A DNA stretch of 64,000 bases, from assembly GCA_002335605.1 (NCBI GenBank), contig BEDY01000003.1, positions 2,108,001 through 2,172,000 of the forward strand, read 5' to 3'. The notes under the pieces are model-generated. The model was not told where the DNA came from. It did no database searches and saw only the letters and a program-made list of their open reading frames with translations. Shown in pieces: positions 1 to 11,199 of the stretch. How positions within the stretch are numbered: the stretch's first letter is position 1; each line of letters begins with the position of its first letter. A program made the position numbers and the translations under genes. The DNA comes from Prillingera fragicola. Taxonomy: Eukaryota > Basidiomycota > Tremellomycetes > Trichosporonales > Trichosporonaceae.

Positions 1-1177
1 AGACCAAGCGTGACGCTTACATTAAGCGCCTCAATGGCATCTAGTGGGTAATTCTGTATGTGGGCCGTACTGACAGTGTCTCAGCGAGCGCAACCTTGGC
101 AACGACAAGGTCGACTACCATGAGGGCTACGCCTCGTTTGTGGACAAGAACACTCTCGAGATCAAAAAGCTCGACGGTAGCACGTACAAGGTGACTGCAA
201 AGAAGATTATCATTGCTGTCGGTGGCATGCCCTCGGTCCCCTCGGACGAGCACATTCCCGGAGCCAGCCTCGGTATCAACTCGGACGGCTTCTTTGACCT
301 CGAGGAGCAGCCCAAGCGTGTGGCTGTTGTTGGCGCCGGTTACATTGCCGTGGAGATGGCCGGCATCTTCAACGGTCTTGGATCGGAGACTCACCTCATC
401 ATCCGTCGCGAGACTGTTCTTCGCACCTTTGACCCAATGCTCTCCGAGGTGCTCGTTCCCTGGATGGAGAAGACTGGTATGAACATTCACAAGAAGAGTG
501 GCATCAACAAGGTCGAGAAGACGGCCAACGGTCTCCTTGTTCACATGAAGCACACCGACGAGCCGCTCGAGGTTGACTGCCTTCTCTGGGCAATTGGCCG
601 CCACTCTTACGTTGACGGGCTGGGCCTGGACAAGGTTGGCGTCAAGGTGGACGAGAAGAATGACATTGTCGTCGACGAGTGGCAGGCCACCAACGTGCCC
701 AACATTTTCGCCATTGGCGATGTTGGCGGCAAGGCCCTCCTCACCCCCGTCGCTATTGCCGCCGGTCGTCGTCTGAGTAACCGTCTCTTCGGACCTCCCG
801 AGTTCAAGGACGACAAGCTCAACTATGACGACATTCCCTCGGTCGTCTTTTCGCATCCCACCATTGGCACTGTCGGTCTCACCGAGCCCGAGGCTCACCA
901 CAAGTATGGCGCGGACAAGGTCAAGATCTACAAGACTAGCTTCCGCGACATGTCTGGAGCCATGCTTGAGGAAGCCCACAAGCAGCCCACGTCGTACAAG
1001 CTCGTGTGTGTCGGCCCCGAGGAGAAGGTTGTCGGCATTCACATGATCGGCACGGGCAGCGACGAGATTCTCCAGGGCTTTGCCGTCGCCGTCAAGATGG
1101 GCGCGACGAAGAAGATGCTCGATGACACGGTCGCCATCCACCCCACGAGCGCGGAAGAGTTGGTCACGATGAGATAG
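1..1177 (+). CDS. GLR1: Glutathione reductase, 3' part (5' end outside window)
   Basis: NADPH-dependent flavoenzyme that reduces glutathione disulfide in cytosol and mitochondria. Only the C-terminal part is present. Reading starts inside a codon at base 3 with [14 protein letters not shown]; a 41-nt intron (44-84) is removed and the frame runs to a TAG at 1175-1177. Visible motifs are the second dinucleotide-binding Rossmann motif [11 protein letters not shown], the FAD-domain stretch [10 protein letters not shown], and the dimerisation-domain signatures [14 protein letters not shown] and [12 protein letters not shown]. The last contains the His-Pro pair that acts as active-site base in the partner subunit. 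The FAD-binding N-terminus and the redox-active CxxxxC pair lie upstream of the window. A long open frame on the opposite strand (41-1141) is a codon-bias shadow. The family identification is firm; whether this copy also makes a mitochondrial form cannot be seen. Confidence 0.93.
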
Positions 1178-1827
1178 AGCCTGCTTTCACGATGGGTGGT
1201 TGAACGACATGGAAGGCCGTCAACGTGGTCGCCAAATCGCCCCGAATACAACGATTACGATTCACTTCATTAGCGGGAGCAATGATTTGCCCCCGTACAT
1301 TAGCGGAATCAATACGATTAGAAAAGCACAATGTCTTCGTAGATGCAGCATGTGGACATAGATGTTCAACGTAGATTGGCAGGCAAATTGAACGCAAATG
1401 GTTGTGGTGGGCGATACAGCCTGTTTCAGGAATCGCATTGGTGCTCTCATGGTGACGAGTCTCGCGAGCGCAGGTACTTGTGGCCACAGACTTGAGCCGA
1501 TTAGGTGGATCGTAACAGCGGGCGATGTGGCGCCTGGGGTCTCGTCCTGCAATTCCTGTTTATCTTGATTCATGGCTATTGAGAATGATACAATGGAGTT
1601 CCTTGTGCAGGCCGTACGCGGCACTGGGTGGTTGATGTGGATCTTGATAGGCAGCCAGACGTAGACGACGGGTTCTGTCGTCGACTATGGTTCGGTTTCG
1701 GCGAGCTCGTTAGATGAGTTGCGAGGTCAGCAATAGATTGACACGGTCAGCGCGGTAAGGCAATTCAGTCGTGCGGTCACACCTCATGCGGCCTTAGAGT
1801 GTGACAAGCAATTGCATGCCATTCTGC
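1178..1827. other. Intergenic region between convergent GLR1 and FKBP genes
   Basis: About 650 bases between two genes whose 3' ends face each other. It should hold both 3' untranslated regions. The open frames here are short, compositionally irregular and lack recognisable protein features. No RNA gene or repeat was seen. Confidence 0.6.
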
Positions 1828-2469
1828 TTAGAGCTCCTCCTTGCGGTTCTTAATGTCAAGAAGCTCGACGTCAAAGGTGAGGGTAGCCTCAGCGGGGATG
1901 ACGGGAGGGTGACCACGACGGCCTGTCGAGTCAGCCACACGCCGCGCTCGGGGGACTCACCGTAAGCCATGTCGGGAGGAATGGTGAGGACACGCTTCTC
2001 GCCAATGCACATGTCAAGCAGGCCCTGGTCCCAGCCCTTGATCACCTGACCCTTGCCCACTGGGAATCACTGTCAGCGTCTCGCACAACCCCGGCGCGAC
2101 TCGAGAGACTACATAACTCTTTCTCAAGAGCTGCTGCACATCTCGAATCCACCGTCTTTCTTCCACTCACGAGTAAACTCGAAGGCGCGGTTGCGGTCGC
2201 GCGAAGAGTCAAACTTGCTGCCATCGGCGAGAGTGCCAGTGTAGCTGCGATGAGTTAGCGCTATTTGGCGAGCTGTCTCTCTTGTCGCAGCCAAGTCGCA
2301 GCCAAGTCGCGTGCAACACTCACTGCATGCTCATCTTGTCTCCAGCGCGCGACTTGATCTTGCACACCTCGGGCACGTGGGTGACCTCGATCTTGAGGTC
2401 CTGGGTGGTAGCCGCGACGATGAGAGCAAGCGCAAGCGCGAGGAGGGCGAAAAGAGGCACGCGAAGCAT
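1828..2469 (-). CDS. FPR2: FKBP-type peptidyl-prolyl isomerase, secretory pathway (FKBP2/Fpr2-like)
   Basis: Peptidyl-prolyl cis-trans isomerase of the FK506-binding family, predicted to act in the ER lumen. Four exons on the minus strand (2469-2324, 2244-2171, 2059-1961, 1922-1828) join to 137 codons, the usual FKBP2 length. The first ~22 residues ([20 protein letters not shown]) are a clear signal peptide. FKBP core residues follow in order: [40 protein letters not shown] and [12 protein letters not shown], covering the aromatic and Asp residues of the drug/substrate pocket (YTG, FD, FEF, VIKGW, AYG). The protein ends in KEEL, which resembles the HDEL/KDEL retrieval signal, so ER retention is likely (inference). 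The start was chosen because it is the Met opening the signal peptide. Divergent from the transcription factor gene 1.3 kb to the right. Confidence 0.9.
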
Positions 2470-3808
2470 GATGGATCGATGAACAATGGTGAGTATATCC
2501 AAAGGCTGAAACAGACGTCGACGTCGGGCGTCGACTGTGACGCGGCGGCGGCCATGACCGCACCGTTCGGCATCCAGGGCCGGCGTCGATGTGGCAGATC
2601 ACCAATGACTGCCTGTGGTGGCAGCGTGGCGGTTCAGATTGGTTCCGTCGCAGTGCGAAGAACGCGAGCAGCTACAAGCGCCGACTTGTGCGTGCATAGC
2701 GCAACCCGAAGATCTCAAGGGGCTCGGTGAATACTGGGGGCAGCTCATGGCGGCGCTTCCACGGCCAGAGACTGTTCACGGACTCACGATGACACTAGCG
2801 CGCTTAACCCCTCGAGTGATTCAGATGAGCGGCACGCCACATGGGCTCGCTCTCGGCGCCGAGCTGCACAGAGTTAGTAGTACTGGGAATGAACTCTGAT
2901 AACAGCCACGCGGTGAGTGTGATCGGCCGAATTGTTCATGTGGTTTCTTTTCCTTGGCTGAGGGAGACAGCAGAATGGCAGTGGAACAAATGTCCCGATC
3001 GAGCCTGGGAGCTGAGAACGCAGAATGCCAGCGCTGGTGTTTGCTGAGAGGTGGTAACAATGGCATTCTTAGACATGGAAGACTCACCTGACAGGTAATA
3101 TAGGAAAAGGAGGCAAGACTAGGAAGCCAAGCCGGTGTGGCAAATGTTACGCACCCCTGACATCATTGCCTCGAGCAACATTCTCCCTTGTGCTGCCATG
3201 CAGGTCGACACTATCGCAGTGGGCTGCCGAACAGGCGCTATCTGTCTCCCTGGACAAGACGGTATGTGCAGTGATGGTGGAATGAGAAAAGGTGGTCTGA
3301 TTGGCCAAGGACAACGCAAGCAGTGTCCAGACAGCCGTGTCGTCGCTCATTCACCGCGGCTGTTTGTAGCGAAATCACACTAGCAACGGTCAACCTCACT
3401 GGGATGCAAGACCGGATTCCGGGAATGCATTCTTTCCAAAGCATGAGCAGCCTGCAAGGACAACATGCAATTGCATAGCAGGTGACTAGATGTCCTTACA
3501 CGCGGATCTCTGCGGCGCTTGAACGTTGTGGATGGTCGGTTGGATGGCTTGGAACGTTTGGACACTTGCGGCGACCTTTGTCTTAGAATTCAGAAACAGT
3601 ACGACAAACCATGCCCTTTGCGGAACAGCACCCCTGCATTCGCATTCCACGACCATACCACGACCTCTTTGCTGCATATTTCACGGCTGTTTGCTGTTAT
3701 CGTCCATCTTTCCTCATTCCTCTTTCACCCTTGGGTCCGTACTTTCTCCGTTGTCCATTCCTCCTCGGCTACCGCCACCAGCCCCGGCACTGCTGTCAAC
3801 GGCGATCA
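2470..3808. other. Divergent intergenic region, FKBP / Zn2Cys6 regulator
   Basis: About 1.3 kb upstream of two divergently transcribed genes, so it should contain both promoters and leaders. No convincing coding region is present. The right end becomes pyrimidine-rich before the regulator's start. An in-frame ATG at 3611 exists, but the peptide it would add looks like chance coding. Confidence 0.55.
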
Positions 3809-5719
3809 ATGTCAATGATGAACCTCAACAACAACAGCCCCGGCAGTCCACCCAAAAAGGAGCCCATAAGGCGCCCTCGAAAGGCGTAAGTGGGCGTGTT
3901 CAGTAGAGTCATTGCTGACAGTCAAGGTGCACAAAGTGCCGAAGTCTCAAAGTAAGCCCCGTCATCCGCTCATCCTTTCCCTGTTTTCGCCCGCCCCGTA
4001 CACAGCTAACACTCACCCAGACTCGTTGCCTACCCGATGGCGACAACAGAGACCCCCTTTCGTGCTGCTCGAGGTGTGCACGTCTCAATCTAGTGTGCGA
4101 GTATTCGCGAGCAAAGCGTGGAAGGTGAGACACCGGATGGGGCCATTCAACTCACCGAGCGAGCGCTGACCACACAAACACCAGACCGCCCAAGAAGGAG
4201 CCGCCGACCAATCAGGGAACATCCACCCAGCATCGTCAAGTCTTGGGAGGCACTCTCGGCTCTGCAAACTCTGCATGGGGCCTCTCTAACGGTCATCGAC
4301 GCTCTCCGGTGCCCTCAACCGCGGAGCAAAGCTACGCTCTGTCGTCGTCGGCGCCGGAGCAACACAGCCTCCTTCCACACACCTCGCCCGATATCAACTT
4401 TTTGTCCAGTACCTGGGGCGGGACGTCTACCCACCTGGCTCAAGGCGGCCACCTGCTGGCAACAGTGCATTCCCAGACCCACGCTCGCAACGGCAGTCTG
4501 GATCTTGGACAGTCGCCCCCAATTCCGTTCTCCAATGGCGGTGGACTTGGCGACACTGGCACATCCGAGAACAGCCTCTTGCCCAGTCCTCATGGCAGTG
4601 TCAACACCCTGGACGGCCTCTTTCGCGGAGGCAACGTCTACCGTGATCCCATCGAACTTGGTCTAGTCTCGGAGGCTGAGGCTCAGTATTTTTTCAAGCA
4701 GTGAGGAGTCGCTCGCCCGTGTAGCGCTGAACAGCAGGTTCATGGCCAATGTGGCGCCGCTCAGTGGAATCTTTGACGAGCACTATCACACCTACACGCG
4801 CATCCGCTCCTCGCCTGTTCTCTTCTCGGCTGTTCTTTTCGCCTCGACCCGCTTTTATGGAAGCAACCCAGATATTTCTATTCGCATCAAAGCCCACACT
4901 GAGCTTCTTCTCCAGCGCACGGTCTTTTCTGGCGATGTCAACCTGACTGTCGCCCAGGCTATACTTGTTCTTGTCTACTGGATGTCGCCAGGTGACTCAG
5001 CATACCAGAAGCTAGGTATAGCTGTTCGTATTATGTGCCAGCTTCGCTCCCAGTGGCCCTTTAGCTCGCCCGAGAACCTCACGGAGGAGGGCCAGAGGGA
5101 GCTTGCGGACAAGGAGCGCACCTACATGAGTAAGAATGGGAACTTGGCAAGTGCTTACTCCTGCAGACGTCGTTGGTCTGGACATAATGCTTGCTGCAAA
5201 GCTTCAACTTCCCCCTTGCAATGTGCTTCAACGACCTTCTCCCCAGCAGACTGTCCAGTGGGTTGAAAAGAATCGTCACCTCGGCGTTCAGGGCGATTGC
5301 TTCAAGGAGGTCCTGGCCAAGTAGGTCACTTGCAGTCAGTGTCGTGCTGACCCTTCAGCCTGTGGGACATTTACCTCGAATTTGCCGACTTTCCGCGCTT
5401 TGGCAATGAAGAAAAGCACATCAAGCTTGTACCGTGGCTCCAGGGAAAGGAAAAGCATTGTATCGACATGTTGCGTCACCTTGAGCGTCCTGATTCCAGA
5501 AACACGATATCTCTTCTTGACGACACCACTGCGTGGCAAGGCAGCACCCTGGGCGCCCCGGACACGCCAGTGGGCGAATGGTGGATGAACGCCGCGGCCT
5601 GGGATGCAGCCATGCCCCAGGCAGGTGTGTCGCCTCCCGAGCCAAGTATCCTCGGCAACCCGAGTGTGATGCAGCCGCGCCCCATGCACGACAACCACCA
5701 CACTCGCAACGGCTTCTAG
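3809..5719 (+). CDS. Zn(II)2Cys6 fungal transcription factor
   Basis: Nuclear DNA-binding regulator of the Gal4 class. Seven exons (3809-3885, 3927-3951, 4021-4124, 4185-4700, 4738-5129, 5167-5320, 5359-5719) join to 542 codons. The N-terminal zinc cluster has cysteines at about residues 27, 30, 37, 50, 53 and 60 (C-x2-C-x6-C-x12-C-x2-C-x6-C), followed by the basic linker RAKRGRPPKKE. The cluster is split over three exons, one of only 25 nt. A Ser/Gly-rich linker follows, then a helical stretch beginning FMANVAPLSGIFDEHYH with VAQAILVLVYWMSPGD, which resembles the fungal regulator middle-homology region. The C-terminus is acidic and Trp/Pro-rich, a plausible activation region. It is tail-to-tail with a sugar permease 284 bases away, so control of sugar uptake is possible but only inferred. 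The start uses the ATG at 3809, just before two further Met codons. Confidence 0.88.
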
Positions 5720-6003
5720 GGCACATTCAAGACTGCTCCTCTAATGTTTCACTGTGATTCAACTACTATGCTTTATTCCCTCCGCTGTAGCCCAAAGTTA
5801 TGCAAGTTCCATGTTAGTCACAGTCTGCAGCCAGAGTGCGCTCAAAAGTGCATTAACTACTATCTCCAGTTATTTCTCACAACCAGTAGCCCCCACACAC
5901 ACAATAGGCCCTTTCACCCAACAAACAACCCTGTTCCCAGTGTCATGCAAACGACTTCGCTCCTCTGCACTCTCATGTCCGAACAACTCATTCAACTTCT
6001 CAC

Positions 6004-7796
6004 TCAAGCCGCACGAGCCTCATTGTACTCGATCTGCTCCTCAGCAAGGCCGTCCTTGCCAAACGAGTCCTGACGGCTCGAGTTGTGGCCGTTCTGGATC
6101 GTAGTCGAAAGGGCGGCCTCGTCGCCGTCAAAGATCTCGGCGACCTCCTCAAGAGTGCGGCCGCGAGTCTCGGGGTAGAAGAAGAAGATACAGGTGATGG
6201 CGACGAGCAGGATGCCAATGTACACAAAGTAGTACTTCCAGGCAATGGCCGTGAGTGCGATGGGGTTGACGTAAGAGTTGAAGAACGAGGCGCAGCAGAC
6301 GCAGAACTGCTGGATGGCGTAGCCCTTTGTACGGAGCGAGAAGGGGAGAATCTCGAGCGGGTATGCGACTGTGAGACCGGTAAAGGCAATGTCGTAGAAG
6401 CCAAAGTAGACAAAGAGGAAGGCAAGCACTGCAGGTCCGGCGCCGGCCTTGCCCAGGTCGGCGTAGGCCGCGGAACAGGCGGTGATGATGACAAAGGAGA
6501 CGAGCATGCCAATGGCAGAGGTTAGCCACAGACGACGACGACCTGCGCGCTCGCAAAGCATGGAGCCTCCGACAGCGGCAAACAGGTTGAAGATCTGGAG
6601 ACCACCGTTGAAGCCAGTCTGCTGGGTCGAGTCGGTGATGCCGACGGAGCGGAGAATGTCGACGAGGTAGTAACTGATGATACCGTTACCAACCCACTGG
6701 GAGAAGAAGGCGACCATGATGACAATAGCGAGACGGTGACGGTTGCCCTTGGTGCGGAAGAAGGACATGTACGAGATACCGGTGGTAGCCTCACGCTCCT
6801 GCTGAATGGCCTCCTTGATCTCCTGGAGCTCGAACAGGACAAGCTCATCGTCCATGTCGCCGTTGGCATGGTACTTGGCAAGCATGCGGTGAGCCTCGTC
6901 CACCTTGCCCCTAGAGACGAGGAAACGGGGCGACTCGGGGCAGAAGGGAAGAGCAATGAGCTGAAGAAGGGGAGGAACAACCTGAATGAGGCATGGAAGA
7001 CGCCAGCTCCAGTCGTTCTTGATTCCCTTGATAGTACCAAACGACACCCACGCGGCGATGATGGATCCTGGACAATCGTCAGACAGTTCTCAATAGACCA
7101 GGGGCTGCTTGTACTTACCGACATACCAACAGCAGTTGATCAAAGCCATTGTCTGAGGCCTGTTGCGAGGGTGCGCAATCTCCGAGGCGTAAGGCGAGCC
7201 AGAGACGTTGGACAAGATGGAGCCGAGACCAACAACGAAGCGCCCACCAAACATCTTCCAGGGGCCAGTGGTAAAGGCCTGGATACAGCCACCGAGAATA
7301 ATGACGAGACAACCAATACCAAGGGTAATGCGGCGTCCAACGCGGTCTGCGAGCCACGAGGCAGGAATCATACCGGGAAGACCACCAAGGTTGTAACCAG
7401 CGACGATGAGACCAAGGGTGTCCGAGCTAGGGTGGCCAAGACCAGCCATGAAGCGGTCGTCGGCCTGGAGACCAGTCATGAGGGAGCCATCGTAGCCTGC
7501 ATCGTCAATACTGCCATTGGAGACTCTGAATCGACTTTGGGTAGCCGTTGGACACGAGGACAACAGCATGTGCGCCCAGCTCCACAGGCACGAGGAGCGA
7601 CGTGCTACTATTTCCCCGAGCCGGCGGCGGTGAGAAAGGAGAAGGAGAAACACTCACCATTGGACACGGTGGCGAAGAAACCAACCAAGGTCGCAAGGGC
7701 GAGACGACGAAGTCCGGGGTCCTTGAACCACCAACTGGCAGTGTTGTTATGAAGCTTGGCCAGGTTGGCCATGCCGCTCAAGCCGTGGTCAGGCAT
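6004..7796 (-). CDS. MFS sugar transporter (fungal lactose/hexose permease type)
   Basis: Plasma-membrane sugar:proton symporter of the MFS sugar porter family. Three exons (7796-7658, 7523-7119, 7067-6004) join to 535 codons, normal for the family. Sugar-porter signatures: YDGSLMTGLQ in the first transmembrane region, DRVGRR after TM2, PESPRFLVSRGK before the central loop, ERAGRRRLW after TM8 and PETRGRTLEEV at the end of TM12. The WRLPCLIQVVPP stretch is typical of the Lac12-like/hexose branch. The sugar itself cannot be read from the sequence. The first intron (7524-7657) is longer than average for the window; its acceptor was placed by keeping frame and is the least certain boundary. Convergent with the Zn2Cys6 regulator. 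Upstream lies 1.4 kb of non-coding DNA. Confidence 0.92.
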
Positions 7797-9206
7797 GTTG
7801 AGAACGGGCAGTGGAGATGCAAGTCTTGACTGTCGATAGAGTTTTGCACGCGCGTGCGAAGAGTGGAGGCGAGCGCTGTGGAGGAAGAGGGCGATGAAGA
7901 TCAGTTTCGAGGGCTAGTCGTGAGTGGTTTAATACATCCCAGTACCAGTTGCCTGGGTACCTGGGGTCGAGTTGGAGGATCGGCTGTCGGCTCACGAGCG
8001 GGGCCTGGGGGTACGGAGTCGCTGCGGACTACTGCGGCTGGTCGGTGGTCGGTGGGGCATCTACTGGTGCTCCTGGCCCCGCATGCCGCAAAGGGATCCC
8101 TGGGAGGTGAGAGCAAGGCCCGCACGCGTTGTCCGCATCGACGCAAGCGCAACAGTCATGCGCTAAAAGTGGATGTTGCATTGTTGGTGCAAGAGCTAAA
8201 CTCCTGCACATCAGGGCAGCCACAGGGCCAGCCCAGACCATGTGCTCGCGGCTAGGAGCGGGCCGAGCGGCGTATGCTGAGCAGCAGGCGGGGTGCGAGG
8301 GATGGGCTGCATGGCGATTAGCCCGAGTGGGACCTGATGCGGACCAGCTGTGCGGACCATGACCTGCCCGTTGCCTGCTGTCAGGCGAGCAATACGGCCC
8401 CCACCCGCAATAGGCCATAGGCACGGTTTTGTAGGCAAACACGGCCGAGCGCACGCGATTATGAGAGCCAGTAGCACCCGCACACCACCTGAATATCGAC
8501 ACCGCAACCAAGCTGCTGCCGCACAAAAGGCCCGCTCAGCCACTCGTCAATACAACAATGCGGCGCCGCGGAGACTCCTGCCTTCCGTCACGCGGATAAT
8601 TCCTACCGTTGTTACGCAGTGTAGGACCGCACGAGCTGCTCGATATGCGCTCTTCTGAGCGGATCAAGAGTCTGTTCTGCGTGAATGAGAGCAGACAGAG
8701 TAGCGAATCTTCCGGTTTGGCTTACTGCCGCCGGCATATCTCTGCGAATGAGCACAAAACAGCGCGAAAAGAGCGTTCACGATCCAGATAACACCATAGC
8801 AGTGGGGCACAGAATCAGACTGCGGTTACGTACTTACAGGAGCCAAGTGGACCTACCTCAACCTCCACCATCTCGCCGCAGCTCGAGATTCGGTTCATCA
8901 TTCCGCCGCTGACATCGCTGCTTCAGGTTGGCTGGACTCCTCCCTTCCGTTCATCGTTGGTTGAAATGTTGACACGAGCCGTGGCAACGTGTCATAGCCA
9001 TTGCCTCTCCCGGAGCCCCGGGTCCCGAACAAGTGACTCGCAAACTCATGGTATGGTCTCATGGCACTTGCGTCACGATGCATTCCGGATGAACGGCACG
9101 CCTAATACTCCAATACTACTTCTCTCTCACATACTCCCTCGTATCCCTACTCGTAACAATGCTTTTGCGGCTTCCCTCGGTTCTGCAATCTATAAGGTGG
9201 CAGCAT
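7797..9206. other. Intergenic region upstream of sugar transporter
   Basis: About 1.4 kb between the sugar permease start and the end of the purine gene. The open frames here (up to ~165 codons) have no domain signatures and look like GC-rich chance frames. It is large for a promoter in this window and may contain regulator sites, but none was identified with confidence. Confidence 0.5.
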
Positions 9207-11199
9207 CTAGTGGTGGAACTGTCCGAGTGTCAGTGGGCATCAAGGCAGCAACGGAAACAGTGGTACTCACCAGGCGCAGGTTGGTGTGTGCGTAGACAAT
9301 GCCGTACTCGTCGGCAACCTTGACGCACTCGTCGTCCATGATCGAACCGCTGGGGGCGCCAATGTACTGGACACCCGAGCGGCGAGCACGGTGAACGTTG
9401 TCGGGGAAGGGGAAGAATGCGTCGGAAGCGCACGAAACACCCTTGAACTCGGCAAAGTGGGCCTTCTTCTCCTCCTCGGTGAGCGGTGCGGGGACCTCGT
9501 CGAAGAGCGACTCCCACTGGGTGCGCTCCGAAGGCGAAGCGGCAAAGGCCTCGCCGGTGACAAAGAGGTCGATGGCGTTGGCCTTGTCAGCGCGCTTGGT
9601 GCCCTTCTTGAAGGGGAGAGCAAGAACACGGGGGTGGTGACGGAGCCACCAGTTGTCGGCCTTGTCACCAGCCAAACGGGTGCAGTGAATACGCGACTGC
9701 TGGCCGGCACCGAGACCGACGACAGCTCCGTTAAGGGCGTAGCACACCGAGTTGGACTGGGTGTACTTGAGAGCGAGGGTAGCGACAATCATGTCGATAA
9801 CAGCGTTCTTAGGGAACTCCTTGTTCTTGGTAACAAGGTTGGTGAACAGAGACTCGTCAATCTTGACGTCGTTGCGGCGCTGCTGGAGCGAGACACCGTA
9901 GACCTGGCGGGTCTCGATCTCAGGGGGGACGTAGTCGCCGTCCATCTGAAGAACGCAGTACTTGCCGCCCTTCTTCTTCTTCAGGATCTCAAGAGCCTCG
10001 GGCTCGTAGCCAGGGGCGATAACACCGTCCGAGACCTCACGCGAGATGATCTTGGCAGTGGGGACGTCACAGGGGTGCGAGAGAGCAAGGAAGTCGCCGA
10101 ACGACGACATGCGGTCAGCACCGCGGGCACGGGCGTAAGCGCAGGCGAGGGGAGTAAGCTCCTTGAGGTCATCGACAGCGAACACCTTGGCCTCAACGTC
10201 CGAAAGGGGAACACCGACAGCCGCACCGGCAGGCGAGACGTGCTTGAACGAGGCAGCGGCAGGAAGACCAAGACCAGCGGCGAGCTCCTTGACAAGAGCC
10301 CACGAGTTGAGAGCGTCAAGAAGGTTGATGTAACCAGGCGAGCCCGAGAGAGCTGGGCAGTCAGCACAATTCACGCACGTGTGCTTACTCTTGATGGGCA
10401 TCTCGCCCTCCTCGACAAAGGCCTGGGCGGGCTTCTGGTGAGGGTTGGCACCGTAACGAAGAGGAACACGCTGGTAGCTGACACCGGCGGCAGCCTTGAG
10501 GTCGGCATCCGAGTCGGTCGAGGCGTACATCTTGCGGAAGTAGTCGGCAATGGCCTCGTCGTAGCTCTTGGTAGCCTCAAAGGCCTTGAGGGCAAGGCCA
10601 CGGCGGGTGGCGGCCGAGACCTCACCAGACTCCTTCCACTCAGAGACAACAGCGTCATAGTCGGAAGGCGAGCAGACAATCGAGGTGCGCTCGTGGTTCT
10701 TGGCAGCAGCACGGAGGAGGGTCACGCCGCCAATGTCAATCTCCTCAACAGCGCCGGCAAGGGTGCAGTCGGGCTTCTGGGTCTGGAGAACAAAGGGGTA
10801 GAGGTTGCAGACAACAAGTGTGATCTGGTTGATACCGTTCTCCTTGAGGTCCTTGAGGTCCGAGTCGAGGTTGCGCGAGAGGATACCGCCATGGACAGCG
10901 GGGTGGAGAGTCTTGACGCGGCCGCCGAGCATCTCGGGAGCGTTGGTGATGGACGAGACATCCCTGTGCATGTAAGTTGATGCAGCTGCGCAGGCTGAGC
11001 CTAGACTTACTCAATCTCGATGCCGTTCTCACGGATGAGCTTGGCGGTACCACCCGAGCCGAGGAGACGGAAGCCGAGCTCCTTGAGCGACTTGGCGAAC
11101 GGCAAAAGGCCAGTCTTGTCGTAGACAGAGAGGAGAGCTGAAGTTTTAGTTGCATTCGGTAGTGAGTAGAGTGGTGTACGTACCGATAGGAGCGGACAT
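9207..11199 (-). CDS. ADE17: Bifunctional AICAR transformylase / IMP cyclohydrolase
   Basis: Catalyses the last two steps of de novo purine synthesis, AICAR to FAICAR and then to IMP, in the cytosol. Five exons (11199-11184, 11137-11011, 10963-10389, 10352-9271, 9218-9207) join to 603 codons, close to yeast Ade16/17. The N-terminal IMP cyclohydrolase (MGS-like) domain shows [22 protein letters not shown] and [16 protein letters not shown]. The transformylase domain shows [28 protein letters not shown], the catalytic Lys-His in [13 protein letters not shown], and [15 protein letters not shown]. The first exon supplies only MSAPI plus one base. The last coding exon supplies only Phe-His-His-stop, the conserved C-terminus of this enzyme. 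Divergent from the orphan gene at 12.9 kb. A 564-codon open frame on the other strand is a shadow. Confidence 0.96.

Noticed and set aside
41..1141. A 366-codon open frame opposite glutathione reductase
   Set aside because: A codon-bias shadow of a well-conserved enzyme; its translation is Leu/Val/Asp-rich without any domain.
3611..3808. Upstream ATG extending the zinc-cluster regulator by 66 residues
   Set aside because: The added sequence is Cys/His/Tyr/Pro-rich and unlike the N-terminus of such regulators; three Met codons at 3809-3820 lie directly before the conserved region.
6736..7752. A 338-codon open frame opposite the sugar transporter
   Set aside because: Shadow frame crossing two introns of the real transporter; no recognisable protein character.
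9286..10980. A 564-codon open frame on the plus strand opposite ADE17
   Set aside because: It mirrors the strongly conserved ADE17 coding frame; such antisense frames arise from GC-biased codon use. It has no domain signatures and crosses ADE17 exons and introns alike.
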